NCBI GenBank assembly: GCA_028583605.1
Contig: CM053331.1
Location: forward strand, 4,001,937 to 4,065,936
Direction: 5' to 3'
Origin: Dastarcus helophoroides
Lineage: Eukaryota; Arthropoda; Insecta; Coleoptera; Bothrideridae
DNA length: 64,000 bases
Of the stretch, positions 1-11,860 are shown in pieces (position 1 is the stretch's first letter; each line of letters begins with the position of its first letter). The notes under the pieces are model-generated. The model searched no databases. It was not told the origin of the DNA and saw nothing but the letters and a program-made list of their open reading frames with translations. The position numbers were made by a program, and so were the translations under genes.

Positions 1-24
1 TAATTTAACAGCAAGCTTCTTGAT

Positions 25-925
25 TTGGAAAATGCAACACAGAAGAAGATCAGCAACATTGAAAATGACGTGAAAAAGTTGCTAAGTGGACAAGGCACAC
101 AACATGAAAGTGTTCCCGCCATTTTTTCCCAAAAGGTAAAACCCCCGACCTATGAAGCTAAAACATCCTTCCAAACCTACAGAAAACAGTTCGAAGCTGC
201 TGCTAAGGCCAATCGGTGGAAGGATGAAGCAAAGGCAACCTCATTGGTGGTACCCCTGCACGAAGATGCTCTGGAATGGCTCCGAACTCTGTCTGACCAC
301 GAACAAGCCAACTATGAAGTTCTAGTTAGGGCTTTAGAGCTGAGATTTAGAGACCACCATTGGCAGCAAGTTGTCCAGTCGCAGCTGCTAGTGAAAAGGC
401 AGCGTGGCGAAACGCTACAAGAATTCGAGGCTGAGAAGACTGGCATATATTGGCTATCCAACAACACCAACCGACTTTGTGGAACTTCACGCAGTTAGAA
501 TCTTCATAGAAGGAATAAGGGACCCGGAAGTCCAGAGAGTGATACGCTTGTCAAACGTTCGAACAACAAGAGAGGCACTAATTAGAGCTTTGGAGGTTGA
601 AGCTGCTTACAAGGTATCAGAGCCAGGGGCGTCATGCAGGATAAGGAAGGCCGACATCGAAGAGGCTGCAAACAACCCTGATCTTGCGAACATAAGCTCT
701 AACATAAAAGAGATGAACGCGAACATAAGCGCTAGCCTAAAGAAAATGGACGGAAGCATGAGCACTAACATGAAGGAAATGAAAGCGAGCATCCAAGAAC
801 GGTTGGGAGCTCATAAAGGCAGATCCAACAGAAGCGCATGTTACAACTGTGGCAAACCGGGGCACTTCAAGAAGGACCGCAGGTCGACCCCAAGAAGTCG
901 ACAAGCCCCACAGCAGGAAAATTAA
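25..925 (+). pseudogene. gag: gypsy gag remnant, frameshifted
   Basis: Two overlapping frames (25-498 and 404-925) together cover a retrotransposon Gag, so a frameshift lies in about 430-500. The first part holds the capsid-like region (FQTYRKQFEAAA, then ALEWLRTL). The second ends in a retroviral zinc knuckle at about 838-876 of the form CYNCGKPGHFKKD. The first three ligands of CX2CX4HX4C are present, but the last cysteine is replaced by aspartate. Repeated MKEM/NIS motifs at about 700-790 suggest a short helical repeat before the knuckle. Gag would package element RNA in virus-like particles. This copy is not functional. Confidence 0.8.
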
Positions 926-2460
926 AATCAGCCAGCGGGACGGGGCACTCACTGGCTGCTGTCGAACAACGAGCCCCCAAAATTCTTTCCATCAAACAGA
1001 CAAAAAGGACCATGGAAAATTTGGTAGTGGCAGCCAGCATAGATGGAAGGAATGTACAGGCAACAGAGGACATAGCCGCCATGGTTACTTTAGCACGAAG
1101 GAACATTCTACCGATACAACCGAAGGTATTGTTGCAAAGAATGGTCCTCAGAACGGTTACGGGAGATATTGCGCCAATTATAGGAGAGGCAGATGTCCTG
1201 ATTGGTCTGGGAAAACTGCAGATTTTGCATCGGGTGTTGGTGGCAGATATCGAAGACGAACTGATTCTGGGGATGGACGTAATCAGGCAACATGGCTTTA
1301 CTTTTGATCCAGCTCAGAACATTTTAAAGATTGGAAATGAAGAGCTTGTCCTGACTACACCAAAGGACACTCCAAAGGAGGTAAGACTGTTTGCCTGCAA
1401 AACAGCTGTGGTGCAGGGAAGCAGCGAGAAGACGGTTATGGCTGTGATGGAAGGAGATTTGGGCTGCTGCGTTGGATTAGTGCAACCGACTTATGACATT
1501 TCCAAGAATTTACTAGTGGCGAGATCCGTGGTAAAAGCATCCCAGAAGGTGCCTGTAAGAGTTGCCAACGTGTTCCCAACAGCACCCTCAATCAAAAAGG
1601 GTAGCACTCTGGCAGTCTGTACCCCGGTAGCCTCAATAAGCTCCTTGGGAGACAATTGTGCGCCAGGACAGGAAACGAAGATTAGGCAAGTCAAGTTGGA
1701 AGTGGACTTGAAACACTTGTCCAAGGAAGAAGTAGTTCTGGCTAGGTCATTTCTAAAGAAAAACCACGGCGTTTTTACCGATGGAGACCGAAATCTAGGA
1801 AGGACCGACGTAGTTCGACACAAAATCAACACCGGCGATGCAACACCTATTCGTCAACCCCCTAGAAGATTACCGGTGGCCAAGCAAGAGGAAGTCGCGG
1901 GACTGGTTAAGAAGATGATGAAGGATGGAGTCATCGAGGAGTCCAATAGTCCATGGTCTTCCCCTGTAGTCTTGGTTACAAAGAAGGACGGGTCAACAAG
2001 ATTCTGTGTCGACTACCGGAAATTAAACGACGTCACTAAAAAGGACAGCTACCCCTTGCCAAGGATTGATGACACCCTAACAATCTTGTCTGGGTCCACC
2101 TGGTTTTCAACTCTGGACTTGAAAAGTGGATATTGGCAAGTGAGCATAGACCCCGACGACAAAGAAAAGACGGTCTTTTTATCTGGGAGTGGATTATATC
2201 AGTTCACGGTTATGCCTTTTGGACTATGCAACGCACCGGCTACATTCGAACGTCTAATGGAACTGGTACTTCGAGGACTGACTTGGAAAACCTGCTTGGT
2301 TTACTTAGATGACGTCATAGTGATGGGCAAGAGCTTTAAACAACATCTGGAAAATCTTCAAGAAGTCTTCGACAGATTAAAGCAAGCTAACTTAAAGCTG
2401 AATCCGAAAAAGTGCTCTTTGTTCCAAAGGAAAGTAGAATTCTTGGGCCACACTGTATAG
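838..2460 (+). pseudogene. pol: gypsy pol: degraded protease and reverse transcriptase
   Basis: One open frame runs to a TAG at 2458-2460. The protease region is recognisable by the C-terminal ILGMDVIRQHGF block at about 1267-1305. The usual DTGA active site is replaced by TEDIAAM near 1072, so the protease is probably inactive. The reverse transcriptase is well preserved: FCVDYRKLND (about 2002), STLDLKSGYWQV (about 2107), the catalytic YLDD (about 2303) and the thumb start LKLNPKKCSLF. The true pol start is unclear, because the first ~50 codons overlap gag in another frame. The stop falls just before the expected connection to RNase H. Confidence 0.88.
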
Positions 2461-3330
2461 CCTCATGAGTAGAAACAAATATCAACAAGACTCAAGTAAT
2501 CCGTGACTCGCCAAGACCAAGAGATAAACATGAACTGAGGAGTTTTCTGGGGTTATGCACTTATTACAGAAGATTTGTGAAATATTTCGAGAACATTGCT
2601 GCGCCATTACACCAACTAAGGAAGGAAGAACGCCATATGTTTGGATTCCCGATTGTGATACCGCTTTCTGAAAACTGAAGTCCGCCTTGTGCACAAGCCA
2701 TATGTTGGCTTATCTTCAGCAGAATGAGAAATTCGTGCTAGACACAGACGCCAGCAACGTCGGCGTTGGGGTTGTGCTGTCCCAAGTTCAAGGCGGTGAA
2801 GAAAGAGTCATCGAATATTACAGCAAGATGCCGACAAAGCCGGAGAGGAACTATTGCACCACCAGGAAAGAACTTCTAGCGATAGTGAAGGCCGTGGATC
2901 ACTTCCACAAGTATTTGTATGGGCAAGGATTCCTCATCAGGACAGATCATTTGGCGCTTTCCTGGTTACTCTAAATGAAGAACGCAGAGGGGCAGACAGT
3001 TAGATAGTTAGAAAGGCTCCAAGAGTATCACTTAAAGGTACATTATCGATCGGGACGACAGCATAACAACGCTGACGCTTTGTACAAAAGACCTTGTGGG
3101 GATTGCAAACACTGCAGACGAGTTGAGGACCATGAAGATATCCTAGATATAAGGGTCACGTCTGTCCAGCCAGAAGACGGATGGACTGTTGAAGGTCTTC
3201 GGGAGCTACAGAAGAGCGACGCCAATATCGGACCCATATTGGAATGGAAAGAAGCTGGAGATAGACCGGATTGGCAAAAAATTTCCGACAGAAGTCCAGC
3301 TCTTAATAATTTGTGGACTTAATGGAAATC
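2461..3330 (+). pseudogene. pol: gypsy pol: RNase H and tether region, interrupted
   Basis: After the stop at 2458 the coding trace continues in shifted frames. The RNase H domain (about 2687-2974) keeps its acidic pattern: DTDAS at about 2738, RKELLAIV at about 2863 and RTDH at about 2940. A TAA follows at 2972, and then an in-frame-like remnant (LERLQEY, then NNADAL near 3066) typical of the tether between RNase H and integrase. The stretch at 3080-3322 continues as a charged linker (EDHEDILDI) until it meets the nested LINE insertion. It is non-functional as written. Confidence 0.8.
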
Positions 3331-3334
3331 CCTC

Positions 3335-3945
3335 CCGATGACGTGTCTCTTTTCTACAAGTACTGACGTGTCTCTTTTCTACAAGTACTATCACGGAAGA
3401 TGCTCGCTGTTAACAGCATACAAAGCCCAAGTTAGGGCAACACTAGACAATAGTTTTCTTATGTTTGGAGTTCAGTCCCAAAACACACTTTAGCTCTCTT
3501 GGATTCAATTCAAAGAAGAGCGATTCGCCTAATTGATGTTGAGGGTCTGACCGATTTTCTCGAAATACTAGAGCACAGGCGTATGATTGGTGACTTGTCT
3601 CTTTTCTACAAGTACTATCATGGAAGATGCTCGTAGAAACTAATAGGATTGAACCCCATAAGGGCAAGGTTCTTGAGGCATACTAGACAGTCGAAGACAG
3701 CAAATTCCAGTGCGGTCCAGCTTGACACAGTGAGGACTTCTATCTATGGAGACTCTTTTTTTTTATAGAACTTCCAAGTTATAGAACTTGTTACCTAAAG
3801 GAATTTTCCCCAAAAATTACAACCTATTCTTGTTTAAGAAGACGGTTCATCGCCATGTATCCTTGTTTTCGCATCCTACTCGCAGTGCTTTGAAAGCATA
3901 ATAGGTTTACCCTTTGCGAGTGTATTAAACTTAAAAAAAAGATAG
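3335..3945 (+). mobile_element. Nested LINE (Jockey/R1-like) RT C-terminal fragment
   Basis: This block interrupts the gypsy element between its tether and integrase. Translated in pieces it resembles the far C-terminus of non-LTR retrotransposon reverse transcriptases: LLDSIQRRAIRLID-like residues near 3498-3535, an EHRRMIGDLSLFYKYYHGRC block near 3571-3630, and a degraded LLPKEFFP-like stretch near 3790-3812. It ends in an A-rich tail just before 3945. A 25-bp segment containing GTGTCTCTTTTCTACAAG is tandemly doubled at about 3341-3390, and a related copy sits at about 3593. This is a 5'-truncated insertion, as expected of target-primed reverse transcription. Frame breaks show it is old. 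Confidence 0.65.
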
Positions 3946-5075
3946 AGGACGGGATGCTGAAGAGGGCATGGGAAAGCGCGGATAAAAAGCGCGTCAACTT
4001 GCAGTTGGTGGTGCTTCAGGAGAAGATTTCACAGGTCTTGTGGGAGGTGCACAATGGGACCTCTGGTGAAAATTTAGGGATGAACAAGACCCTGGAGAAG
4101 GTTCGGAAACGGTTTTATTGGGTCAACTGCAGGAAGGACGTCGGACGGTGGTGTCGGAAATGTGTCACTTGCGCCACATCCAAGGGTCCTCGTACCAAAG
4201 GGGCTCTGAAGCAGTATAATGTGGGAGCTCCATTTGAAAGAATTGCAATCGATGTGGCGGGGCCATTCCCAGCATCAGACGATGGAAACAAGTACATCCT
4301 GGTGGCCATGGATTATTTCAGTAAATGGCCTAAAGCTTATGCCATCCCGAACCAGGAAGCTACCACAGTCGCAAGGGTTCTTGTGAACAACTTCATCTGT
4401 CGATTTGGTGTTCCCTTGGAACTACACTCGAACCAAGGAAGGAACTTCGAATCGGGGGTCTTCTAAGAGGTGTGCCGTCTTATTCGAATAAAGAAAACTT
4501 GGACGACACTTCTTCATCCACAGTCTGATGGGATGGTGAAAAGATTTAACAGGACCTTGGAAGAACATCTTTCGGAAGTCGTTTCCAAGCATCAGACAGA
4601 CTGGGACCGACAGCTACCAGTGTTTCTGATGACCTATCGTGCAGCAACTCATGAAACCACGGATCAGATTCCGACAAAAGTGATCTTCGGGAGGGAACTG
4701 CGGCTTCCGTGTGATTTGGTGTTTAGGTCACCAAGGAAGATCCCCAGGGAGACGATGAGTTTCGTAGACGGCTTGAAAGAAGCAATATTGGAGACACGTG
4801 CCCTGGTACGGACAAAGGACAACTTGGCGACAGACCGGAAGACAAAATATGACGTGAATGTCAACCACGGTGGTTTCAATGAGGGCGAATTGGTATGGCT
4901 ATACAACCCTCAGCGAAGGAAAGGAGTTTGGCCGAAGTTTACGCCATCTTGGGAAGGGTCATACAAAGTGCTGAAGAGGATCAATGACTTGGTGTGCAAG
5001 ATCCAGCGTACCCCAAGACTAAGATGAAAGTGGTACACCTAAACAGACTGTGCAATATAGTGGCGAAGTGACAGA
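3946..5075 (+). pseudogene. pol: gypsy integrase, catalytic residues lost
   Basis: Two collinear frames (about 3954-4466 and 4470-5027) encode the integrase. The N-terminal zinc module is damaged: EVHNGTSGENLGM keeps one His but lacks the second, while CRKCVTC keeps both Cys. In the core, the first Asp is present in IAIDVAGPF. The second Asp motif reads HSNQGRNF where gypsy integrases have SDQG. The Glu motif reads GMVKRFNRTL where GMVERFN is usual. Two of the three D,D,E residues are therefore replaced. A TAA at 4464-4466 also splits the core. The C-terminal module (FNEGELVWLYNP and WEGSYKVLKRI) remains. Confidence 0.85.
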
Positions 5076-5102
5076 TTGGAACTGATTGGGACGATCAATC
5101 TT

Positions 5103-5115
5103 AAGGGTGAGGTAG
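5103..5115 (+). other. Polypurine tract of the gypsy element
   Basis: AAGGGTGAGGTAG lies immediately upstream of a TGTAAC LTR start, which is where a plus-strand primer belongs. It is purine-rich with two T interruptions. Confidence 0.6.
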
Positions 5116-5565
5116 TGTAACCAAAATATAAATTGTAGAATTCAGTACGTAAGAAAAGTTTCTAGAAAGACCTGATAAGGGGAAAGCGGCCGCGATAATG
5201 AAGCAAACGACAGATAAGCGTTCCAGAAATTTCGGTAAATGATAAGACTTATATGCGGGATTTTTCTAGAACCTGGGAGCCAAAACTATATAAGGCGGTA
5301 GCCTTTCCCTCGAATTAGTCAGTTAGTTAAACAGTATATTTAGTGAGTTGGCAGTTAGATGTCAATAAATGAGTTCATTATTCAGTTGTAGTGTTCCGAG
5401 CTTAGTTTGGTGATAAAGTGGGTATTACTTAGCAAGTGTTTAATAATCATTTTGAACCGATAAGCCCGCAAAAATATTTAAGTTATATCATTATCAATTA
5501 GACTCGTTTTCACACGATAAACCATCCAAACCACAAATATAAAAAGGTGGGTCAGTTTGACAACA
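5116..5565 (+). repeat. Candidate 3' LTR of the gypsy element
   Basis: It begins TGTAACC straight after the purine tract. It contains a TATA box (TATATAAGG near 5287) followed by a plausible initiator region and an AATAAA at 5364-5369, the order expected in an LTR. The end is placed at the ACAACA near 5565 by the TG...CA rule. Without the 5' LTR for comparison the right border is uncertain. Confidence 0.6.
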
Positions 5566-6052
5566 TCTATTTTCAACTTTTTTTTAATATTCTGACTCGT
5601 TTACCAGTATGGGTCCGAACTACACTACGTAGTCCCTAATTTTAAGTTTTCACTTTTGTCGGCAGTCTCCAAGACTACCCATTCTTTTTTTATTTTGCCC
5701 CTTCCCCCCGCCCCACTACGTTCTGTTGAGTCACAAGGGAAGTGTTTCTTATTGACCTACTGCGGAACGTTTAACATATTGCGAAATACGCGTGAAAATA
5801 CACTTTTTCAATGTCTTAAATTGCTCACCGCGTGCCGCATTCTATCAAATGCGGTCTTAATATGATGGAGCACCTGTCGTAGAGAAGACAAATTATAATG
5901 TACATTTGCAAATAGATTGGCGGGTTTCTTTGTTTCGACCCCTCAACGTGCTACATAAAATTTGGCAACAATTTCTCACGCCAAAGAAGGATGAATTGGA
6001 AAAAAAATTTCCTCATGTTTAGTGAAGTTTCAACATTAATTCCTCTCCCATG
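5566..6052. other. Intergenic, dispersed repeat trace
   Basis: No gene is seen. A segment near 5610-5700 (TTAAGTTTTCACTT followed by GGCAGTCT) recurs near 9330-9365, so at least part of this stretch is a dispersed repeat of unknown class. Confidence 0.4.
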
Positions 6053-6604
6053 TTCGAGAGAAATAATCTCTTCTCTCGAACATGGGAAAGAAATTAGAGA
6101 GAAATGATCTCTTCTATTGATACAAACGCTTTTTTTAAATAAACATTTAACTCAAAATTTCTGCTTTTATTTTTCGAATTAGAACCAAAGTTCGAGAGAA
6201 ATGATCTCTTCTCTCGAACATGGGAAAGAAATTAGAGAGAAATAATCTCTTTTCTCGATACAAATGCTTTTTTTTTAAATCAACATTTAACTCAAAATTT
6301 CTGCTTTTATTTTTCGAATTAGAACCAAAGTTCGAGAGAAATGATCTCTTCTCTCGAACATGGGAAAGAAATTAGAGAGAAATGATCTCTTCTCTCGATA
6401 CAAACGCTTTTTTTAAATCAACATTTAGCTCAAAATTTCTGCTTTTATTTTTCGAATTAGAACCAAAGTTCGAGAGAAATGATCTCTTCTCTAGAACATG
6501 GGAGAGAAATTAGGGAGAAATGATCTATTCTCTCGATGCAAACACTTTTTTTTATACAACATTTAACTCAAAATTTCTGCTTTTATTTATTAAATTAGAA
6601 CCAA
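6053..6604. repeat. ~138-bp tandem repeat, four copies
   Basis: Copies begin at 6053, 6191, 6331 and 6469, giving units of about 136-140 bp. Each starts with TTCGAGAGAAATGATCTCTT, followed by CTCTCGAACATGGG, a second GAGAGAAATGATCTC block, a T-run, and AAAATTTCTGCTTTTATT. The first part of each unit can fold back on itself (TTCGAGAGA against TCTCTCGAA). The first and last copies are the most diverged. Confidence 0.9.
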
Positions 6605-7800
6605 AAATCAAAACTATTTTTTTGAACCAAACTTCCTGATTTCGCTTATTTGAAAAGCTACGCTACGATATTGGTAAATTAAGGGAGACCCGATTTAGCG
6701 AAGAACACGACGCTAAAAAAATCTAAAGTAATACTTCTCCAGTCATTCCAAAAAACTAAAAATATCGAATTTCTTCAACATTTTTCCCGAAAACTATCAG
6801 TGGCAGAGATCTTTATTAAAAGTGTTATCAAAGCCGTCCTTGGAAAAAATTTAAAAATACCACTTATTTTGATGTAGTTTTTAACTAAACATTTCCATCA
6901 CAATAAACGTCTTTTTCCAATGAGCTTAAATTTTCACTTTAAAAACTGTTTTCCTGTAGAAGCTACCAAGTGTGAAATTGTAAACTTAAACGGGAAAATC
7001 TGGACTTGATTAAATGTAAAAAAAAAACCGACCTTACCTTTAGGTAGTACCTCATATCGCGCTTAATGACACACGCCACCAAATTGGTAAATACAATTTA
7101 AACGAAGTAACCTGAGGCGAAGTAATTTGCCTTGCACACGCACCATTCCTCACGCGCGAACCATAAAAGAAAGATGGTGTATCCCAGCGGATGCGTTTTT
7201 CTTATTATTCACACCGTAAACCCTACTGAACCATATTCTACCGATAAATTTGCCACCACTTCTTGCAGACAGACGCCTGAAATCAGTTGGGAGGAAGTGC
7301 AACATATTTCATTCACGTCAAGGTTCTAGGATAGTATTCGGTTAGGCACTCGAATTTTTTAATTGTTGAAATATTTAGCGAAATGTCGCAACGAAACTTT
7401 AATTGTTGTTTCTTTGTGTTGGACCGCGGCGTGAGAGCATACATAAAAATTAAAAGCACAATTGTTTGTTTATGTTGTAAAGGTTTAGTCAACAATTTAG
7501 ACCAGTACGTTACATTGTGGCGACCTTAGAATTACTTACTGTTCTCTAGTAAAAGAAATAGTGTTTTCTCTATGTACACCTCTACGATTTAATTGTTTTT
7601 TTAACAGATTCCTGCCACAAAACCAATTAAAGTAACTATGACTTCAATAGCATATTGTGCATCTAATAGTAAAGTTAAAACATTCCTGGATGACGACGTA
7701 AATTATGGCCGAGGCTAGCAAACATCGAAGTCCGGAAATGTGCTCTTATTACGAAGTACACATACCATTTTTTTCTGAAATCACAATCAGTATGACTTAA
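6605..7800. other. AT-rich intergenic DNA, no gene seen
   Basis: Short frames here (for example 7132-7329 and 7313-7495 on the minus strand) show no recognisable domain. No RNA gene or clear repeat boundary was found. Confidence 0.5.
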
Positions 7801-10085
7801 ATTAAAGAATTTTTACAAATTCATGACGTTTTTCATTGTCATTTACTTTTTTATGAAATCGTTTAGAAATTTAAAATTTTCAAATTACAAAGTCGAAATA
7901 TTCAAAAACGTAAAGATATTTAATAAAAATCGGGAAATCAGATTGCCTTTTCAAAAAATAAAATCGTCATTTTTAAAGCCAACATTTTGGCACTTCCCCA
8001 AAATGTTGACTTTCTCAAATGAGTTTCTCGATTTCTATTAGAAACCTTAACTTTTTGGAATATTCTGACTTTATATTTTAAAAATTTCGAATTTCCAAAA
8101 TCAAATTAAAAAAACCAAACATTTCGAGTGAATCAACATTTTCAAAAGTCGAAACTTTCCAAAAATTCAAATTTTCAAATTTGAGTGTTTTAAAAAAATT
8201 GAATTTAAAAAGTCAGAGTTGAAATTTTGAATCTTTCGTGAAAACTTTTTCAAAATTATGTTTCTCAAAGTTATGACTTTTATGTGGTAAAGTGGACTTT
8301 TAATTTTAAAATGCGATTTGCTTGAAAATTGTCATTGTTTTTTTTTTGAAAATTTGTCACAAAATTGCGTTTTGTTTAAAAAACTTTGACCTCTGAAAAT
8401 TTTAGATATTTTTTTTTAATTTATCGAAATTGCGAATTCTTTAAATTCTAAACGAATTGTATAAAACAAATTCCAGACCTAACTAGAGTTAACAATTTAA
8501 AAAGGAGTAATTTCCGAGATTAAATTGAAAAGTTACAAGAAAAAGTCGAAATTAAGAAGAATTTTCGAGTTTAAATGAATATTTTGAAAAAAAAAAGCAC
8601 AAAGCGAAGTTTTGACTTTAATTTAGAAATTACAAAAGAAATCGAAATTTGCAAAAAGTCAGATTTTGAAAGAAGTCGAAGTTTTCTGAAAGTCGAGTTT
8701 TAGGAAATGCTGGAATTTCGAAAAAAAAAAAAGAATTTTGAGATAAAAATTCAAAATTTTAAAATTTTGACCAAATAAAAGAAGTCAAATTTTAAAAATA
8801 AGTTAAAAATTTCGTTTTCAAACTTGATATTTCAACTGTAATATCGAAAAGTGGAATTTTTGCAAAAAAAATTCAATCTTTCAAAAAAATTGAAATTTTG
8901 AGTTTAAATTAGAAATTTTCTAAAAAAAGTAAAAATGAATTTTCTCGAAGTTTCGCGTTCTAAGAAGAAATTTATTCACCTTCCAAAGTTTTTGCTTGTG
9001 AAAGTCGAATTTTGATAAATAGTGGGATTTCGAAAAAAATTGAGATGTAGTTTCAGAATTTCTCGAAAGAAAGATTTTGATCAAATAAAAGAAATCAGAT
9101 TTAACAAATGAGTTCGAAATTTCAAAATAAAAAGACAAATATTTTTTGTTTCAGTCGAAATGTGAAGAACATTTTTGAAACCAAACTTCTTGAGGTGTCG
9201 TGGCGATTTTCCATAGAGTAGTGAACTTATGATTTCGCGTTACCATCACATGTCACCATCACATATTACCAACGTACTTAACTGTTAGAGTTGGAACATA
9301 CACTACACTAAATAGACATTGTTATTTCCTAGGTTTAAGTTTTCACTTCTCTTGGCAGTCTTCAGACTGGTCAATTTTTTTAGACGTTTTGAAGTTCTTC
9401 GCCAAATATCGACATCATTTAGAATTCTGCTTTTCAACTTTAAGTTTCAAGAAACAGTTTTGTAGAAAATTAAAAAATTCTCTAACCTTAAACTCTTCAT
9501 TTCAACTTTAGTCTAAAAATTTAAATATAAAACTTCAACTCTGAACAACATTTTTTTTATTTATATAATTCTTCTTTAATATTTTATCTGGAATTTTTAC
9601 GCTAGTGCCAAATTTTTATGGTTTTAATTTTGAAATTTGTAAAAATATTTTCTTACAATTTTGAGATTATAACTTTTTTGCAAAAAATTCTGATTCATAA
9701 CAGAAATTTTCAACTTTTAAAATCAAAATAAAAAATATAAAAATTCGAAGAAGATCGAAATTTGAATTTAAAAAATCCAAAAATTCGAAGTTTTTTTCCC
9801 AAAGCTTAAAAAAAAATTGAAATTTCTTTGGACTTGTTTCGATTTTTTCATTTTCAGGATTTTGATCTTTTAAAATTTTGAGAAATAAGTATGAATGAAA
9901 AAAAACTATAAAATTCGAAAAAAATCTACTCAAATTTTCAATTTTGTGCAGAAAATTTTGACAAAACTCGAAATTTTGGGAAAGAACTTTAAAATGTCTA
10001 AAACGAAATGTTCAGCATTTCGATTTAGACATCCGAAGTGACAAATTGGATCCAAAATTTCGAGTTTAAATCCTAAATGTTTAAA
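7800..10085. repeat. Degenerate TTTCGAAA-type AT-rich repeat
   Basis: This is a long stretch of A/T runs punctuated by CGAAATTT, AAAGTCGAAA and their complements, with both strand orientations mixed. It looks like an old, diverged form of the sharper satellite at 15.5-17.9 kb. Small frames inside it are F/K/S-rich and not credible as proteins. A non-satellite island lies at about 9175-9380. Confidence 0.55.
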
Positions 10086-10093
10086 AGTTTATA

Positions 10094-10308
10094 CAGGCTG
10101 GACCATAAGTAATGGTACACAGAGCAATGGTGGCTTTTTCCAATAAAAATAATAAGATTTAGCTACAGTTATGCAACTTATGCAACTTCGACACCCTGTA
10201 TCTCTGTTAATATCAACTTTTGGTAAAAGGTAAATGTGGTTAAATCACGTTATTTTTATACGAAAAGTCTACTTTTGCTCCTTGTAGCATTACTTATGGT
10301 CCATCCTG
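10094..10308. mobile_element. Mariner-type MITE, 215 bp
   Basis: The left end CAGGCTGGACCATAAGTAAT and right end ATTACTTATGGTCCATCCTG are inverted repeats with one mismatch. The element is flanked by TA on both sides (TATA on the left, TATA on the right), matching the TA target preference of Tc1/mariner transposons. It has no coding capacity, so it is a non-autonomous element. Confidence 0.85.
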
Positions 10309-11140
10309 TATATTAAAAAATAACTCGTACGAATACATGTATTGATCACCTGCAAAAATTTGGATAAATTCTTGTTGAAGTAGATTCATCAACGATGACA
10401 GGTTTGAATGCGTTTGGGCCACTTTAATTATAATGGCGTTTATTATTCATTGCTTACACTTTGGGTGTTTTTTTAATACTTATTTTTATCACCTTATCAC
10501 CTTTTGAAAATTCGGTCCCCAAGGGGATAAAAATCGTATCTTAGTGCCCACCTACGTATTAGGGGGAACACCTACATGAAATTTCACGTTCCTTCTACCC
10601 ATCGGTACGTTGCCCGTTAGTCTGTACTAAGATAGGCGGGGGTTTGGTAAATCGCTAACTAGGATTTGCCCCCCTTTTGAGGGGGGTTAGGTGAACAAAG
10701 ACGGAAGGGGTTTCGAAGGGTAATTGAGTAAGAAGTTCGGTTTACGTCGTTTGAATTCGCAATCTTTCATATCGTCGCTTTACTGATATATAATACTGTG
10801 TAACTCGATCCATTTGGATATCTCAACGAAGTGTGCATGTTACTGATAGCAGTTGGTTTAGTAGACCAGGGCAGAAGCCATCAAAAACGATAAAAAGTGA
10901 AAAAAAATTATAGTAGGATGAAACCTATTAGAAAGGAAAGATAATGCAACAAAAATGAAAGAAAAAATAAATTACGGGCGATCTGAGGTCAGGAAGGGGT
11001 AGGAGGTGAGTTTTTAAGGGTAGAAAACGGTTTAACTCGATTTCTGGCAAAACTACAAATCCTATAAAAAAAAGTTAAAGAGCAAAGTTGTAGGTAATAA
11101 GAAGATCTGCAACTCTGAAGATTTTTTGAACATTCTCGAC
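10309..11140. other. Intergenic DNA with a G/C hairpin
   Basis: No gene is recognised. A short perfect hairpin (CCCCCC TTTTGA GGGGGG, about 10669-10687) stands out in otherwise AT-rich sequence. Confidence 0.4.
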
Positions 11141-11860
11141 TTTGCATCTACTAATTTCCATTTTATCCAAATTTTGAATTATTTTAACAAAATCGCTAGT
11201 TTAAATTCGAAATTTTGTCCGCAAAAAGTTGTATACCTTTTTCAGAACTCGTAATTCTAATTTTGTTATTCCAGAGTTACAAAAAAGTATTTATTTTTTT
11301 AATTAAATACGGAATTTGAGAATAAGGTGAAAGCTTAAGCTTTAATTTCGGGGATTAAACTTGAAAATTGGAAAAAGATGAAATATTAATATTTATAAAA
11401 TAATTCAAAAACTATCACATTTTTTAAAATTGGAAACTTTTTCTAAATCTAGAGAGTTTCAGGTTTTCACTTGTAATTGCCATTTTTTTCTTAATTTTAG
11501 GCATTACAACTGAAATTTCGTTATTTAAGTCGAAATTGCAGCAAACAACTTTAATATTTTAAGACCTATTCGACTATTCATCTTGAGGACCAAAATTTTG
11601 TGAAAGAAGTAAAAATTTCGAGTTTAAATTTACAAATTAAAATTTCAAAAAGATAGTCACAATTTCTCAAAAAAATTCGAAATTTTGTTTAGAAACTTTT
11701 TAAATTTTTCAACAAAATGGAAACTATTTTTAATTTTGACTTCAAAAACAAAATGTGGAGAATATAGTCAAAATTTTAAAATCGAAATTCCAAGAAATAA
11801 TTTAAAAATGTTGAGATTATGAAGTCGGGAGTTTGAGAAATATAAAAATTGTCCCCTAAA
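11140..11860. repeat. Degenerate TCGAAA-type repeat
   Basis: AT-rich, with recurring AAATTCGAAATTTTG-like phrases in both orientations. Probably decayed satellite, as at 7.8-10.1 kb. Confidence 0.4.

Larger units (their letters stand above)
1..5565 (+). mobile_element. Ty3/gypsy LTR retrotransposon, 5' truncated by window edge, degraded
   Basis: The domain order gag, protease, reverse transcriptase, RNase H, integrase, purine tract, LTR is that of Ty3/gypsy elements. The 5' LTR and primer binding site lie left of the window. The coding parts are broken by frameshifts and stops (near 430-500, at 2458, 2972 and 4464), and a LINE fragment sits between RNase H and integrase at about 3335-3945. 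Key protease and integrase residues are replaced, so this copy cannot be autonomous. No env reading frame follows integrase; about 90 bp separate its end from the LTR, so this looks like an env-less retrotransposon. The right boundary rests on the expected TG...CA ends and is uncertain by some tens of bases. Confidence 0.9.

Noticed and set aside
6053..6604. CRISPR-like array
   Set aside because: Contiguous 140-bp tandem units without unique spacers, in a eukaryotic genome.
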